64,000 bases of DNA from Allodiplogaster sudhausi. Taxonomy: Eukaryota > Nematoda > Chromadorea > Rhabditida > Diplogasteridae. Shown in pieces: positions 17,595 through 30,837 of this stretch. Location of the stretch: contig CALZFC010000009.1 of NCBI GenBank assembly GCA_945643635.1, positions 2,314,001 to 2,378,000 on the forward strand, read 5' to 3'. A program made the position numbers and the translations under genes. Below the pieces are notes generated by a model. The model did not search any database. It had not been told where the DNA came from and saw nothing but the letters and a program-made list of their open reading frames with translations. Each line of letters begins with the position of its first letter. The first letter of the stretch is position 1.

Positions 17595-18541
17595 CACCGA
17601 ACCTTCTCGAAAGCCTCCTCGGTCTCTCGGATCTCCTTTGGTGAACGGAAGGCAGAAGAATGATGGTTCTCCTTGCGATAAAGAGCCAGTGTCTTCACAA
17701 TCTGAAAATGATGCTAATTATCGAACCGTTATTATTCAGAACTGAAAATGCCTATTAATAAGATGAGTATAACGCTAGATTTCCCAGCATCTTAGTTTTC
17801 AATTGGCCTGTAGACCAAAATGTTCCTGAGGCGAGAATGGAACGATTTTCCATGTGACCGTTATGGTTATGACCTTCAACGGCAAAGCCATTTGTTTCTT
17901 GCTTTCCCCTTAGTTGATTTAACCCCGTCATCTTCTATGCGTCGACAGAATAACAGAAATACAAAACTATGCACACATATTAAAAAGATTTGTTATGGAA
18001 TATCCGCAATTATGTATAACATTGTATTGATGGCAAACAAAAGCAGAACGAAATTCTCTCTACGGTAAACGGCACAAATGAAGAATAAAGATAAAGTGTA
18101 CCTCGTCGAGTAGCCGTTCTCGTACACGCATGTGCTGAGTGGCGAGTGCGTCTCCCTCTCCGATGACCTCCAGCCAGTCCATCCGGATGCTGCCCTCTTG
18201 TTGTGCACTCCGCTCCACGTGACCTCGCCATTTCTCAGCAAACGCCTCAAAATACGCGCTTTTCAAATCCAATCTTTTCAAATCAAACACGGACTGATAC
18301 TGAAAAATGTCAAAAGAGAAGTAGTCAAATCAGAGATAGATTTATAATTTTAAAGATAAATAATAATAAAAAAAGGTACCTGGAGTGCCTTGGCGTACTT
18401 GTGCTCGATGTCTGCCCTTTCCTTGGCCATCTTTGAGAGTTCGTCAATCTGGTCGATGCCCTCCTTGATCCGGCGGACATTCGTCTTATAAGCGCCGACT
18501 TCCCAGAATCCAGGATTCAACGAGACATCCTGCACCGACAT
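14546..18541 (-). CDS. Syndapin / PACSIN (F-BAR and SH3 protein)
   Basis: It bends membranes and links endocytosis to dynamin and actin regulators. Exons in transcript order: 18541-18380, 18299-18102, 17701-17603, 16952-16734, 15910-15762, 15565-15436, 15358-15200, 15138-14814, 14652-14546. They close in phase to 515 residues, close to PACSIN2 and fly syndapin. The F-BAR domain (about 1-270) starts with FWEVGAYKTNVRRIKEG and includes EVEAAKKAYHNACRAEKST-type coiled coil and GPYIENMTFVFEKCQQ. A Ser/Thr/acidic linker follows, then a C-terminal SH3 domain (about 461-515) with ARVLYDYTPIEDDEIEL, GWCTVRNG and FPAAYV. The start ATG at 18541 opens the conserved N-terminus. No NPF motif was seen in the linker, unlike vertebrate PACSIN1/2. 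Intron 4 (15911-16733) and intron 3 (16953-17602) carry GA tracts. Confidence 0.94.
16330..16465. repeat. (GA)n-rich tract in syndapin intron 4
   Basis: Interrupted GAGA repeats on the + strand, which read as a CT-rich polypyrimidine tract in the sense of the gene. Confidence 0.85.
17490..17596. repeat. (GA)n tract in syndapin intron 3, next to the exon ending at 17603
   Basis: The (GA)n run ends a few bases from a syndapin donor site. In the sense strand it becomes a CT run beginning just inside the intron, as in PFK intron 12. Confidence 0.85.
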
Positions 18542-19556
18542 CTCTGCAGATAAGAAACGTCTTCTACACACTCTTTGATGAGATGCCAACGATTGAAAAA
18601 AGCGCATCCATTATGGAGTCATTTACTGCGATTGACAACAAATAATTATTGATGCTATTAGCATACAAACAACAGAGAGAAAATTTATTCAGTCCTTTGT
18701 TATTTAAGTGAGCCCGAGGAGGGAAAGAGAGAGAGGTATGGAGCGAGAGAGAGAGAGCGAGAGAGGAGAAGAGAGAGAGAAAGGAGAGAGGCGACAAGGA
18801 GTTGTAGAATGCGGAGATGCAGAAAACGCAGAGATGCGAGAAAATGACAGTCTATAGGGACAGACAAATGAGAAAGATAAGGAGAGAGGAGAGATAGAGA
18901 GACAGAAGAGAGAATGGTTGGTAGAAGTGAGACGGAGCCGTTGCGCAATCCTGTTCCACATGTTGAGAAGATGAGTGAGAAGGAGGAGGGGGGGGGGGGG
19001 GGTGAGCTACAGAGTCCTGCTTCTCTCCTCCTGCTGCCATCAGCAGTGCTCTCTCTCTGCATGCCAATGAAGGAGGGCAAAGAGCGACTGGGGAGGGAGA
19101 GAGGGAGGAGAAGCATAAGAAAAGAGGGAAGAAATTATGCAGACCAGGCTGAGACTGTACACAGAGTGGAGTAAGCCATATGAAGGACGCGGCTGTCAGG
19201 CTGTGCTGCCAAACAAGAATACACAATACCATCTTCATAACAAGGACTCTCGCAAGATGTCGACGAGGAAGAAAGAAGCGCCTTCATATTAACAATCATG
19301 ATCAAAAATAAAGCATTAGATGTCTGAACGTAACGGCGAAGCGGGAAAAGCGAATAGAAAGGACAAAGACAAAGGGCGTTTCTACGCCTCTGCTAAAGGC
19401 TGTGATAAGAAGAGAGGAAGCGAGACCGACTTATGACTGATCATCAGAGTTAGGAATGGCATGTGAGCTTAACACAAGAAATGTCCATCATGGAATATGC
19501 TGACTATTTCTGTCATGCTTACCTGGCCGCCTCCTTTATTTTCTATGTGTCTTATT

Positions 19557-19596
19557 GACTCTCTCTCTCTCTCTCCCAGTCTCGCTCTCTCTCTCG

Positions 19597-19650
<54 letters not shown>
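19557..19650. repeat. (CT)n microsatellite
   Basis: A CT run with a few CG and CCAG interruptions; the last ~40 bases are pure. Confidence 0.9.
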
Positions 19651-19652
<2 letters not shown>

Positions 19653-19849
19653 GGCTTTCAACCTCGCCCAGGATGGATAGAACGCGTGTTGATGGGAGGG
19701 AGAAGTATGGGCCAACCAAACTTCGCATCTTTTTGACTGCACTCGACAACAGATGCGAGATGAGCACATTGTCGAAGAGAGAAAAAAAGAGTAGCAAAGG
19801 CAGCGAAGATAAGTGAGGAGAGAGAGAGATGATGGACATAGAAAGAAGC

Positions 19850-19878
<29 letters not shown>

Positions 19879-19896
<18 letters not shown>

Positions 19897-19950
19897 GAGG
19901 GCAATCCATTCCATGAGAGAGAAAGAGAGAAAGAGGGCAATCCATTCCAT
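19879..19950. repeat. Perfect 36-bp tandem duplication
   Basis: 19879-19914 and 19915-19950 are identical. Each is a GA-rich half followed by GGGCAATCCATTCCAT. The exact identity suggests a recent slippage or unequal-exchange event. Confidence 0.85.
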
Positions 19951-21406
19951 CACTTCGCATTGGTTGTGCAAACACCGCTGGGAACATCGCGCCTAATTAG
20001 GAGCACTCTATTAGCAGAGGCCGTCTCTATAGCTTGGTTCAGATCGGTGAGATCTCGAATGTGGTGTCAGTAGTGGCATCTGGAAGGAAGGAAGAAAGAG
20101 CTTAGGGTAAGCGAGGGGGAAGAGGGCAGTGGAGCCGAGACTCAGCCTGCTGATGGCGCTTACAGACGCAAACTGTTGAGAGGGAGAGAGAGCGAGAGTA
20201 AGGCGAGAGGAGAGAACAGGAGACATGCAGAGATAGAAAGATAGAGAGAGAGAGTGTGTGAGAGAGAGATAGAGAGAGAGGGAGAGAGAGAGAGAGAAAG
20301 AGAGCAAGCTGAAGGTACTCCGCGTACTCAAGCTGCTCCAGCTGGACACGTGCAGAGGAAGACAAACAGAGAGTGGCCGGGGGCGATGGGCGGAAAGACC
20401 ATGGCCGCCTTGTCTTGGCTCCTCATCTCCTTCCTATCCCCCTATATTACATAATGCCCGAGGCTTCGCTTCTCTTACGAAGATGATGGAGAGGGAGTGA
20501 AGCCTCAGCCAATTGATCAAGTCATGCGTGCGCAGCCTATCACTGCCAGAGATGGCTGGAGCTTCTCTCTATCTTCCTCTCTCTCTAACTTCCTCTCTGT
20601 CTCTATCTTCCTCTCTCTACCTCTCTCTCTTTCTACCTCTCTCTCTTTCTATCTCTCTCTCTCTCTATTCCTGCCTGTAACACGATAATGGAAGTATGCG
20701 AGTAAATGCAAGGAATGAAAGGGCGAGGGCACGCACGCCCGTGTCAAGTCAAGGCAGAAGAGACAAGGGGAAGTCAAAGAAGAGCGGCAGCCCGATCATC
20801 TCGTAGGCAAGCGGCGCAAAGAAGTGGACCAGCGAGCAAAATGTATTAAGCATGAAGAAGAAGCGGCAGAAGAAAAGAAAGAGCACCAGCCACTCTCATC
20901 CAAAAGAGAGAGAGAGAGAGAGAGAGAGGGAGGGGAAAAAGGCGGGAGAAGAGGGGCGCAAGGTCTGGATGGACAAGGGGAGCAGAGAGGGGGTGAAGTC
21001 ATTCAAAGTGCTCACCGGACACTCCGAGAGAGTCAATGAGTGGAGAGGGAGAACGGGGCTTGTCATGGGCAGGTCATGGGAATCGTTTCAGTCTATGATA
21101 TCCATCGAAAGAACACACATATTTAAAGGGGGCATTTATTTACGTGAATATTATTATTATTTATTATTATTGTTATTATTATTATAATTATTGTATATAT
21201 ATAATTGCAAACTGAATGTCTGAAACAGATGGCAATGCCAAAAATGACGCCTTGAGGAAGTGGAGGAAGAAGCAAAGAAAAATGGATGCTTGTCGACGCT
21301 TCAATGCTTTCTTCTTGTCGTGATCGCAAGGGAATGGAGGTGCTTAACGGGCGACAAGCATGAGGAAAGCGCGCTGCTCAAAGAGAAAAGATTCAAACGG
21401 TCGACT

Positions 21407-21449
<43 letters not shown>

Positions 21450-22629
21450 AGAGAGAGAGAGAGATCTAGAAGAAAACAGACAGAGAGAGGCAAAGAAGAG
21501 GGAGAGAGAAGAGGAGAGAGACGCAGAGACATTAGAGAGAATCAGGCATCATGGCTACCTGCCTGCACCCATCGGGCTCTCTCGCAACGCCCACTTTGTT
21601 TTCGTATCGGGCATGGACACTGCTATAATGGTCAAAAATACAACACTTTTTGAACTAATAAACGTACATAGATAGTGCTGCCTAACTATTTGTTTGAATT
21701 TTGCAAGCCTACAAGAGTGCGACATGGAGCGGAAAGTGTTTGAAGGACATTCATCCGGATGGTTAAGGTCGGAGCAGCATTGAGATGTACGAAAATGAAG
21801 ATCTAAGGAGATGGAGTGGAGGAGCGGAGAGGCAGAGAAAGAAGAGAGATAAGAGAAAGAGAGGAGTCGAGAATTCATGCTGAGGAAAGAGCGGTATCTC
21901 CTCATGGAGATATTCTCGTCTTTATGCACAGGTAAGTGAGTGGGCAATCGTAAATGAGCCAGGCTGGGATGAGTTTATGAATATCCTAGAGTTGTTCTTT
22001 GAGGTAGTGAGACACATTTAACACTGCATAAATTGATGAAGAAACTTTTGAAAGATGGTAGAAAAAGAATTAGTCCTTCGAAGAAGCGGGGGAAAATGCA
22101 ATTTGCTGAAGAGAGAACATATTAAAGAGAAGGGGGGATTAGGATAGCAGGAGAATAATGGCACGGGAATCAGGTATCAAGAATGAGGAAGGCCTCTCGC
22201 GCGGCTTTGAGATGTGGAATGAGCGAAGAAGAAAGAGAGAAAGTGGTAGAGAAAGAGATAGAGAGAGAGAGAGTAAGAGAGTGAAGGAGTGAGAAAGCGA
22301 GATACGGAGGGAGCTAGAGAAAGAAGTGAAATAGGTAAGAGGAGAGAGGAGGAGGAGGAGAAAGGAGGAAAAGAGATAAAGGTCTACAGAGAAAGGAAAG
22401 AGATAAGAGGGAGGGAGAGAAAGGAGGGAGAGAGAGAGAGGAGTCAGAGAGAGGGTTTGTTCAGCAACGTTTTCAATTGTGAGTGCGTGCTCGCTCGGAT
22501 ATACATATGCCAGTCCTTCGTCCAGCATTTCCATCTTCCCTCTGTCTCAGAAATTGAGATGCGTTGAATGAGATGTTTTAAGGAAGTTTTGACACCAAGA
22601 CTTCTTCCCGATGTTGAATAATTTGGTAA

Positions 22630-22962
22630 TCACCCTGTCACGGAACGTTCCTTCGGCTCTTTGATGTTGGCCACATTTTCCTGACGCAGTGCCAAGCAGT
22701 AGAGATCCTCGGATTTATCAATGTGGTAGACATGGCCAGAAAAGTAAAGAAAAGGAAGAGTAATGGAGGGTAGAAGAGAGGAGGAACTCTCTCTATCATT
22801 CTATAATCTATTATCTGTCTCAGTCGAGGTAATTTCGCAGTATTTTGTGAAGAAGCATGAATTCGTTACTTGGCGGTAGCCTTTGGTGCCCACGCAGACA
22901 TCTCCACCTCTCCCCTTGTGTGGCTCGCCGGGTGAAATTCTCTTCGACACATAGTTGTCCAT
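22630..22962 (-). CDS. Candidate two-exon micro-gene, no known family
   Basis: An ATG at 22962 opens 31 codons ending at a GTAACG donor (exon 22962-22870). A phase-0 second exon (22707-22630) supplies 25 codons and a TGA. The joined 56-residue product contains GGDVCVGTKGYRQ and DLYCLALRQENVANIKEP. A strong pyrimidine tract precedes the second exon, but its nearest AG is about 30 nt beyond the tract. The reading frame is also open through that gap back to the tract (GHVYHIDKSE), so the true acceptor is unclear. The composition is protein-like and unlike the surrounding GA repeats. It could be a fragment of a larger gene or a chance pair of open frames. Confidence 0.22.
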
Positions 22963-24721
22963 TTTATTTCTTTGTATAGATACTGAGCATAAGTTCCTCT
23001 GTGCCCATGAGAGACCCATATTGTATTATCATGTACATTTTTACATCTGTTTCTTCATGTGACTGGCAATTCTGCTACAAGAGATTTATTGACCGCTACA
23101 GCAAAAGAAAGTCTTGGATAGAGTAGCCGAGTTAGAAGAGGTCTGAAATGGGAGCCACATGCCATGTTGACAGAGAGAGGAAAGTACTCTTTTGGCTACA
23201 GGCGGAAAGTGAAGGGCTAATTGTAAGAACCTATCTCGATCTTCCAAGTTATCATCCATTCAATGTAGGCAATTCATGATTAGCGCGCCACCGATACAAA
23301 ATAGAATTAATTACACGTTCTCGCCTGTTGTCGCACACACATTTCCGTATAATTAAACAGTACTAACCAGTGACGCGAACTATGTGAACCGGGCAACAGA
23401 GCTACGGAGGAACCAAACACGACGAAGCCAAACAGATAAAAAGCGGCAATTTTTCAACGTGTGTCTCGTAGCATCTTCTAACAAATCCGAGTTCGCGAAT
23501 CCACAAATAAGTGTGCGTGTGACGACATCTCCATGCCTCCATCAAATAGACATTGATCTACATGATCTACAATTACAACAAACTTATAACTTAGACACGG
23601 TTATGCAGCGTCTTCAGACGGCATCATCAAAAAGCGAACAAATAGGTGCTAACAGAATGTGAAATGAACACGTTCTATATCATCGCATAGATATCAACGC
23701 TTGGATTAAATATTCTAAAAGGAAAACAAAAAGAGATAAAACAAGAATCGTTTGCTATCTTACATAATGTACAGTGTGCATACAAAATGCAAATTTGCAA
23801 ACGACATAATAACACAAATTCCTACATCGCTAGAGCGCTTACGAAAAAAAAACATGCAAAATCACGTGTTTTCATGCCCTTAGCGCACAAGATAAAAATG
23901 TAGCCTAAAACGATTCTTTTTTGAAGTGTGATGAGGACAGCTTCAACAAGGAAATGTGTTCCATCCTTTTCGGATGATATTTTATAATTGAATGGTGGCC
24001 TAGAAATTCGGAAATAATAATCCTAACTGCTTTGCATCTAAGAGAATGTAAGAAAGGGTGCGAAACAAATTCAATGATCACTATGGCAGTAAGAGTCGTG
24101 CACATAAATAGAATGCTTTTTGTGAGTTTGTAATCATGTGTATAGGGTAGGACGGCGAAATTGTGCTAAGAAGTGGCGTGGTCATATATCACTGGAGGAG
24201 AGGAGAGGAGAGCACGCTCACTGCCTGCAGATGTTTGGAGGACAAATCTCATGCGCTAGGAAAATTGCATACCATAATGAATAGATTATATACAGCGGCT
24301 GTACAATGCAAGCGAGACAAATAAACACGAGTGAGAGAAGAAACAAGAAGAAGAAGAGTCAGAGCAGAGCACTCCTTCTAATGTGTTGTGCACACTCACA
24401 GTCTACAACAGCTGCAGGCGAATATTTTAGTAGTAATGTTGAGAAGACAGTACGCGGTTCTTTGAAAAAGATGAGGCCTCTTAGCATTGTTTTGCAGTCT
24501 ATATTTACATGGTGTGCGGGAGCAGGAGAGTGAGTGTGAGTGTGAGAGTGCGTGCTGCTCTGCGGAAGAGAACAGAGAATTAATCAGTTGACGGAGCAAA
24601 GAGGGCAGCTGGCTCGGTCGGTTCGAGATTTCTCCCTTCCACAACGAGCACAAATCGGCTCGTTCTCTGCCTAAATGGAAGGGTGCCCACACGCTCTTCG
24701 CTCCGTTTCTGTTCTTCATCA
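22963..24721. other. Spacer 3' of Unkempt
   Basis: AT-rich sequence without a supported gene. It probably contains the Unkempt 3' UTR. A plus-strand 92-codon open frame (23384-23662) has no low-complexity bias but no recognisable domain. Confidence 0.45.
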
Positions 24722-25946
24722 TCATACGCCAAGGTCTTCGAGGAAGGAAGATTCTCGAACCGGGAACAAGCTGAAGTGCTGGCTACGGTACGCTTCAGCT
24801 GCTTCGGGACCTAGTCGTGCCTTCAGCACCTCCAGCTGCTGGTATGCCTGCCGTATTTCACGCTAATTAAGTTGTAACGCTAATTAACAAAAGTATTACT
24901 TAATCACCCCTCATCAAGGTGTCTCATACCATAAAGGATTCAAATGAGAAGGAAGACATTTCGCTGTGAAAGAAGAAGAGCGCGTACTTGGTCTCGCTCG
25001 AAGAGGGCCTTCTTCTTGTCCTGCTCCGCCTTCTCCGCCATCATCCGATAGATCTCTGCATCACTACGCCACGCTTCGCATGCCTGGCGGGCCTGCTTCA
25101 GGCCTTCTTCCCATACGGCGACCTGTGGAGGAGAACCAATTATGTAAAGAAGATCAAGAGCAGACTGATTGGCACCTTCTGGTGATGCTCGTTCAGCTCT
25201 TCCTTCGTCTTCGACAGCTCCTCGTAGAGTGCCGCTTCCGGAACTACAACAAAGCTTAATTACATTCACTTCTCATTTCGACACACGTCTCAGCACCCAG
25301 GTTGAGAGGGTGAACACTGGGTGAAATGTATGACCTGGAGCACTGCTGCTGAATACTCCGATCCCTCCGGAGACAGCCACAGGGGAACTGAGCGGCGGCT
25401 TCGTCCCGGCCTGCAGAAGCATCTCGCTGTACGATGCCAATGGCGACGTGTGATAGGGATCCGAGCCAGGGATACGCACTGGAGATGTCACTGCAAATAA
25501 GACAAGATGTGGCACACAGCCAACTGAGCAGAAACAAAGAGGAGAGCGATCTGAGAATAGAGAGTGAGAGAGAGCAACAGAGATACAGGGAGAGAGAGAG
25601 AGAGAGAGCACTGACTCGAGTTGAGGCAGTAGTCACTGTTGAGTCTCCGATGCTCGTCGATGGGTGCCAGGTCGAGACTGAGTTCCTCGAGTGCGCCCGA
25701 CATGGCGTTGAAGCCAGAGTCGGAGCGGCAGAGCGAAGAATGCGTCGGCAGAGAGTCAAAGTTACCGAGGGTGCAGCCAGTCGCGAGTTGCTTCCGCACT
25801 GCAAGGGAGAGGAGAGGAATGAATGCTGCGTCCGCTGGTACACTTTCAATATATTATAAACAATGGAGTGTCAGAGGAAAGCAGGGATAGAGGGATTGAG
25901 AGAGAGAAAGAAGGTTGTCAGTGCGAGTGAGTGAGAGAGAAAGAGT

Positions 25947-25998
<52 letters not shown>

Positions 25999-28900
25999 TG
26001 GCAAGGTAACCAGAAGGTCACTGCACACTTTCTAATAGGTTGTTATGCAAAGAAGTCGGAGTCCCTGGCAACGGAACGTTGTCCTGCCACAGAGAGAAGT
26101 TGTGCTCTGCTACAGACAGTAGTAGTAAGTGAGAACGAGTGGGTGAGTAGGAGGAGGGAGGGGGAGAGGGAGTGGAAGGACGAACCGAGATCGAGATGAC
26201 CCATGTTCAGAGAGTGCGTTCGGATGCGGCCGGTCAGAGGGTCGGCACGCGAGGGCTGCAATCAAACCTCGCATCTTTATCAGTCATCTAGTGATTTCTT
26301 GCCCTCTCTTATTCTTCTCTCCTTCACTTGTCGAAAACGGCTTGGTTGGAATGCTATTATTTCAGGAGTTTTATTAAATTTCGTTCGGAATGCACTATTT
26401 TTCAGCTGGATTAAATCGTAACCATACGAAAATGAACTATGTGGTAAAAAAAAATGTACTGCGAGAACAACGTACTGAGAGCGGGCCTCTCTCGAAGCCA
26501 GGCGCCTTAGGATAGCTGCTTGATATTAGCTCGTCGCGCGGATTCTTCGGGATGATCTGCATCTATAATTGCACAACAAACTTCATGATTTGCATATAAT
26601 TTAAGGCGTGGAAAGGATTTGCGAAACCATAAGAGATTTAGAGATAGAAACGAACGGATTGGCTGGTGGAGTACGTAGGGGTGCTCGGTCCATTCGAGGC
26701 GTGGATCGACGCGGGCGACCCAAAGCGAGAGTTCTCTGAAAAACCGTAGTCTACAAAGCGACGAGCTCGACTGTTGTGGCAAGCACGGCAGGAGAGAGGG
26801 CATGGCACAAGCAGAGAGAGAGAGATAGAGAGAGGAGAGAGAGAGGAGAGAGGAGAGAGATGAGAGACAGATTGAGAGAGAAAGAGAGAGGAGAGAGAGA
26901 AAGAGAGAGAGAGAGATAGACAGAGAGAGGAGAAAAAGTGGAGAGAGAGGGGCCATCCTACCAACTAGGGGACGAATAGGAAGGAAGAGGACGAGGATGC
27001 TTGTGGCATGCCCTGAGGGGGCATGGAAGGCTCACCCGTTGGACTGTCTGCAGGATTCGGCGATGCCTGGCTGGAGAGAGCGTAGAGCTGCCGTTGGACG
27101 TGCAGCTCAGAGTCGTGATGGGCGAAAGCACAGAACACTGCCCGAGGGCAGTAGCCATGCTGAAAAAAGGCATGGTGAAATATGTGCCTTTACTAAATGT
27201 CCTTCTTTGCGGTGTCCTTTGCAATTTTCCTTATTTTACATATTCTGTTTTAGAAGCAGGCATTGCTTCATTTGCAAATGCCTTTAAAATCTTGTAGAAT
27301 GCTCGTGCTATATAGAAATCCCATTTTCAAAAGATCGCGTCCTGTGTCCTGCCATCGTAAATAGCGCTGGTTTATTTAAATAAAAAAAAATGCTGACGTC
27401 TCTTGTGACATACGTATGCCTTCCTTTAGGTAAACGCTAACAAATACAGAAACTTTGCTCTTATTAATTTTGCGTGAGACCGAGAAGCTTAGACATCGCA
27501 GCCGCACGCATAGCAGATTGACGTTCGTCATTCGATTAAATTTAGGCTCCAGCTCTTAGTATTAGTGAGAGTGAGAGAGAAAGACAGCGGCAGAATGAGA
27601 GAGAGGGAGAGAAAGACAGCGGAAGAATGAGAGAGAGAGGGAGAGAAAGACAGCGGAAGAATGAGCCATCACTGCGTCAGGAAGTCAGCCACTTCTCATC
27701 CGTCGACCTTGGCCTGTGGGCAGGCTCAATGGCCTAATTAGTTAATACAAAACAGAATTCGTCAGCTGCCTTAAGAGGCTCTTCTACGGGGCTCAGCCAT
27801 GTAAACACTTGGAGAGTATTCCGTGGGAAGGAAAATTCATCTCTTGCACGAGACATTCATCTTTGCTCTTTCTTTCCTGCAAGCAGTGTCCCTCCTCCCT
27901 TAGCACAAGCAATCTCGTTTCATTCCGTGGCTACTCTCTGCGCCGAACATGTTTACACCTTCAGAGATGGAGAGAGAGAGGGAGAGAGTGCGAGAGAGGG
28001 AGAGAGTGCGAGAGAGGGAGAGAGGCAGAGAGAGAGAGAGAGAGAGACAGAAAGGGAGAGAGTGAGAGAGGAGGAGAGAGGCAAAGAGCGAGCGAAGAGG
28101 AGGGTGACTATACGCTGCCGCATACACGTGACTGGAGGGCCGCCATCTGCCGTCGCCCTCCTCTGTCTCTCTCTCTTTTTCGTGTCCCTCGTTCCCTCTA
28201 CCCTCGGTCTTTCCTCTCTCGCAGTCACCTGACCCCTTCATCTCCCCTCCGCTCCCTCGCCTTCGCCTTTTTCATAGAACCCTTAGCTGTATCCGTGCAA
28301 TTTCCCGCTCGCTTTTTCAAGCAAGCAAGCAACACAAAAAATGGCGCAGCAGCAAAAAAAGAAATGGAGCATTTCTGTGGCTGGCAAAGTAAGGCGCAGA
28401 TCAATTTAAGAGGGAGCGCAGTTGCGGACCAGCCTGTCCTTGCATGCGAAATGCTCCTCGTTCTAGCCGTTCAGAGACTCCTCCTCCTGCATAACTAACT
28501 AATGCTTACTTGGATGTCCTCCTATAGCATGATGGCAAGCAGAAAGGAAGAAGAGAAGGAGACAAGAATGGAGAGACGACAAGGGTGCGAACTGGCCAGC
28601 AAGAGCAAACCTGATCTCCTCAGGCACACCCGTTCAATCTGGCACGAAAACAAAAAGAAGAGAATGCATAGCTCCATGTGGAAAAGGCACTTACTACACC
28701 CCAAACACTTGAGGTAGCAACGCAGCAAAAGCGTGTTCGTGCTCAGCCCGTTTAGATAGATGAGATGAAATCAACTCAAACGAATAATTCCGTAATATGT
28801 TAGTTCGAAAAGAACAACAGACTGGTCAAAATGTGTGTGGTTTCTGACCTCGAGCATATCATTGCACTTGGTGGACTTGTAGATCTCCGGGTGGAACTGC

Positions 28901-29031
28901 TGCTCGGTGCGCGTGTGGCAGTAGCCGCAGTTGTCGCCATTCTCGCACATCTCCGGATCCAGCCACTCGTCCACGGTCTTCGCAGCCGGGCAGGGTGTTG
29001 AGCTGCATAGCAGACGATTCTACCCCTCTCA

Positions 29032-29078
<47 letters not shown>

Positions 29079-30786
29079 ACCGCTGTGAGCAAATGCAAGA
29101 GAAACGGACCGGTACTTGAACTTGGCTGGTGGTCGTCGGCGATCCTTTGAGTTGTGATAGAACGGGCAGGCGTATCCCTGTCGGCAGAGTCGGGCGGGCT
29201 TCCGGCAGAGTTCCGTCTTGTAGCACGACAGCACGTGGTCTTGGCCTGCAACGGGAACTGCACGCTCTCCTTGAGCGTCTGCATCGCCACTTCTTTTTGC
29301 AATACCATCTCATTTTTGTTTGTTCACGACCACTAACTAACTTCCGGTACATTATTACTAAAATGTCAGGACAAAACTAGTTTCTTTTAGTTGACACCTT
29401 CTCTCGGTCAACTGTGCGCATCCCAAGTGTCTAATGGCTAAGAACATTATGGAAATAAGAAACGTACTATGCCAGAGGGGATCTTCAACGACAAAGCTCG
29501 TCCGGTCTCTACCTTCGCTGTCGTTGACATTCAAGTAGTTGGACTCGTTCGGATCAAACTGCGCTTGCCTGCGAGTGATGGCATCGAGTGAAACAATTAT
29601 AGACCTTAATGGACAATGGAAGAAGAAGAAGAATGATGGAATGCCTCTCCTATCTCTTATCTCTTCTGAGACAGAGGGGTGAGGGTACGGTACCTCAAGT
29701 CGGAAGCAGAGTGGGCGAACGCGCAGTGCGCGCCGTTCTTCACACACTGCCCGCGGGCATCCGTCCCGTGCACACATTGGGCTGTCTTATAATAGCGCAG
29801 ATGGTACTTACGCTCCACATCTCCAGATACACGATGCAAGTACACGCAACTGTAATAATGGATAGAATCGAGGGGGTGAGAACAGGGAATCCACTTGTAT
29901 TTCAGTTTAGAATGAAAGAATGTGCCACTTACGAGTCTCCATCCGGACAGGTGCCAGTGTTCTCGTCGTACTTGTCGCAGTAGATGTCCGGCGAGTAGTT
30001 GAAGGAGCCGTCCGGCTTGCGCAGCGGCCGCCTTCTCCTCTGATTGGCAAAGTGCCAATTGAAGCACGTGTACGGCCGATGCTGCTGGCACTGGTGCTGC
30101 TTGAACAGGGGGCACGGCTCGACGCGGAACTCACGAATGTATCTGCAAAGAGAGAAGACTCTTTTTTTGTTCTTTCATGCCTCCTTCTCTTCCCACTTTT
30201 ATTCTTGCAAAATTATTAATAGCTTGCCAGAGATTTCTTGCATGGTCTGCTGTGCAACTCTAGATCGGCCCGCTCACGCTCCACTTTAATGTCTGTTTTG
30301 ATGGCGCACCTTTCGCACTGTCCATTTTCTCTTTCTCTGTCTCTCTCTCACTCCCTCTTACTCTCTGTTTGCTATCTTCTCTCTCTGTTTCTCTACGTCT
30401 CTCAATCGCCAATGTTGATGGCCTTGCAAGGGGCCGTTCATGTTGCGTGTTTGGTCGTGTTGCCCCTCTCGGCCCCTCTCTCCCTACACTGATAAGGCTG
30501 GCTCTTGCTGTGTTTGATGTGTGCAGTCGAAATATCTTGCTCTTTCTCTTTCTTTCTATCTCTCCATCATAGCAAGTTGTGTACGCATCGTGAAATCCAG
30601 GCAAGAGAGTAGTTGGCTACAACTACTACTGGAGTGATAGATGGCCGATTCGTCTGCTTAACTGCAGGCTGACATGAGCAGTTATGTAGGGAGAGAGAGT
30701 GATAGAAACAGAATGAGTGAGAGTGACAGATAGAAAGAGAAAGAGTGAGAGAGAGAAAGAGAATGAGTGAAAGAGAGAAAAAGAGA

Positions 30787-30837
<51 letters not shown>

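Larger units (their letters stand above)
18542..22629. other. GA/CT-rich spacer upstream of syndapin
   Basis: No supported gene. It holds the syndapin promoter side plus many microsatellites: GA tracts near 18725-18785, 20240-20300, 20905-20935, 21410-21470 and 22240-22450, CT tracts near 19557-19650 and 20575-20672, a poly-G run near 18988-19002, and an AT-rich patch near 21150-21205. Long open frames here are artefacts of the dinucleotide repeats. A 24-codon antisense stretch near 22460-22535 (MLDEGLAYVYPSEH) looks protein-like but stands alone. Confidence 0.5.

Noticed and set aside
27809..28498. 229-codon plus-strand open frame, one of the longest in the window
   Set aside because: It lies in Unkempt intron 6, is largely translated GA/CT repeat (Arg/Glu and Ser/Leu runs), and has no domain or splice support.
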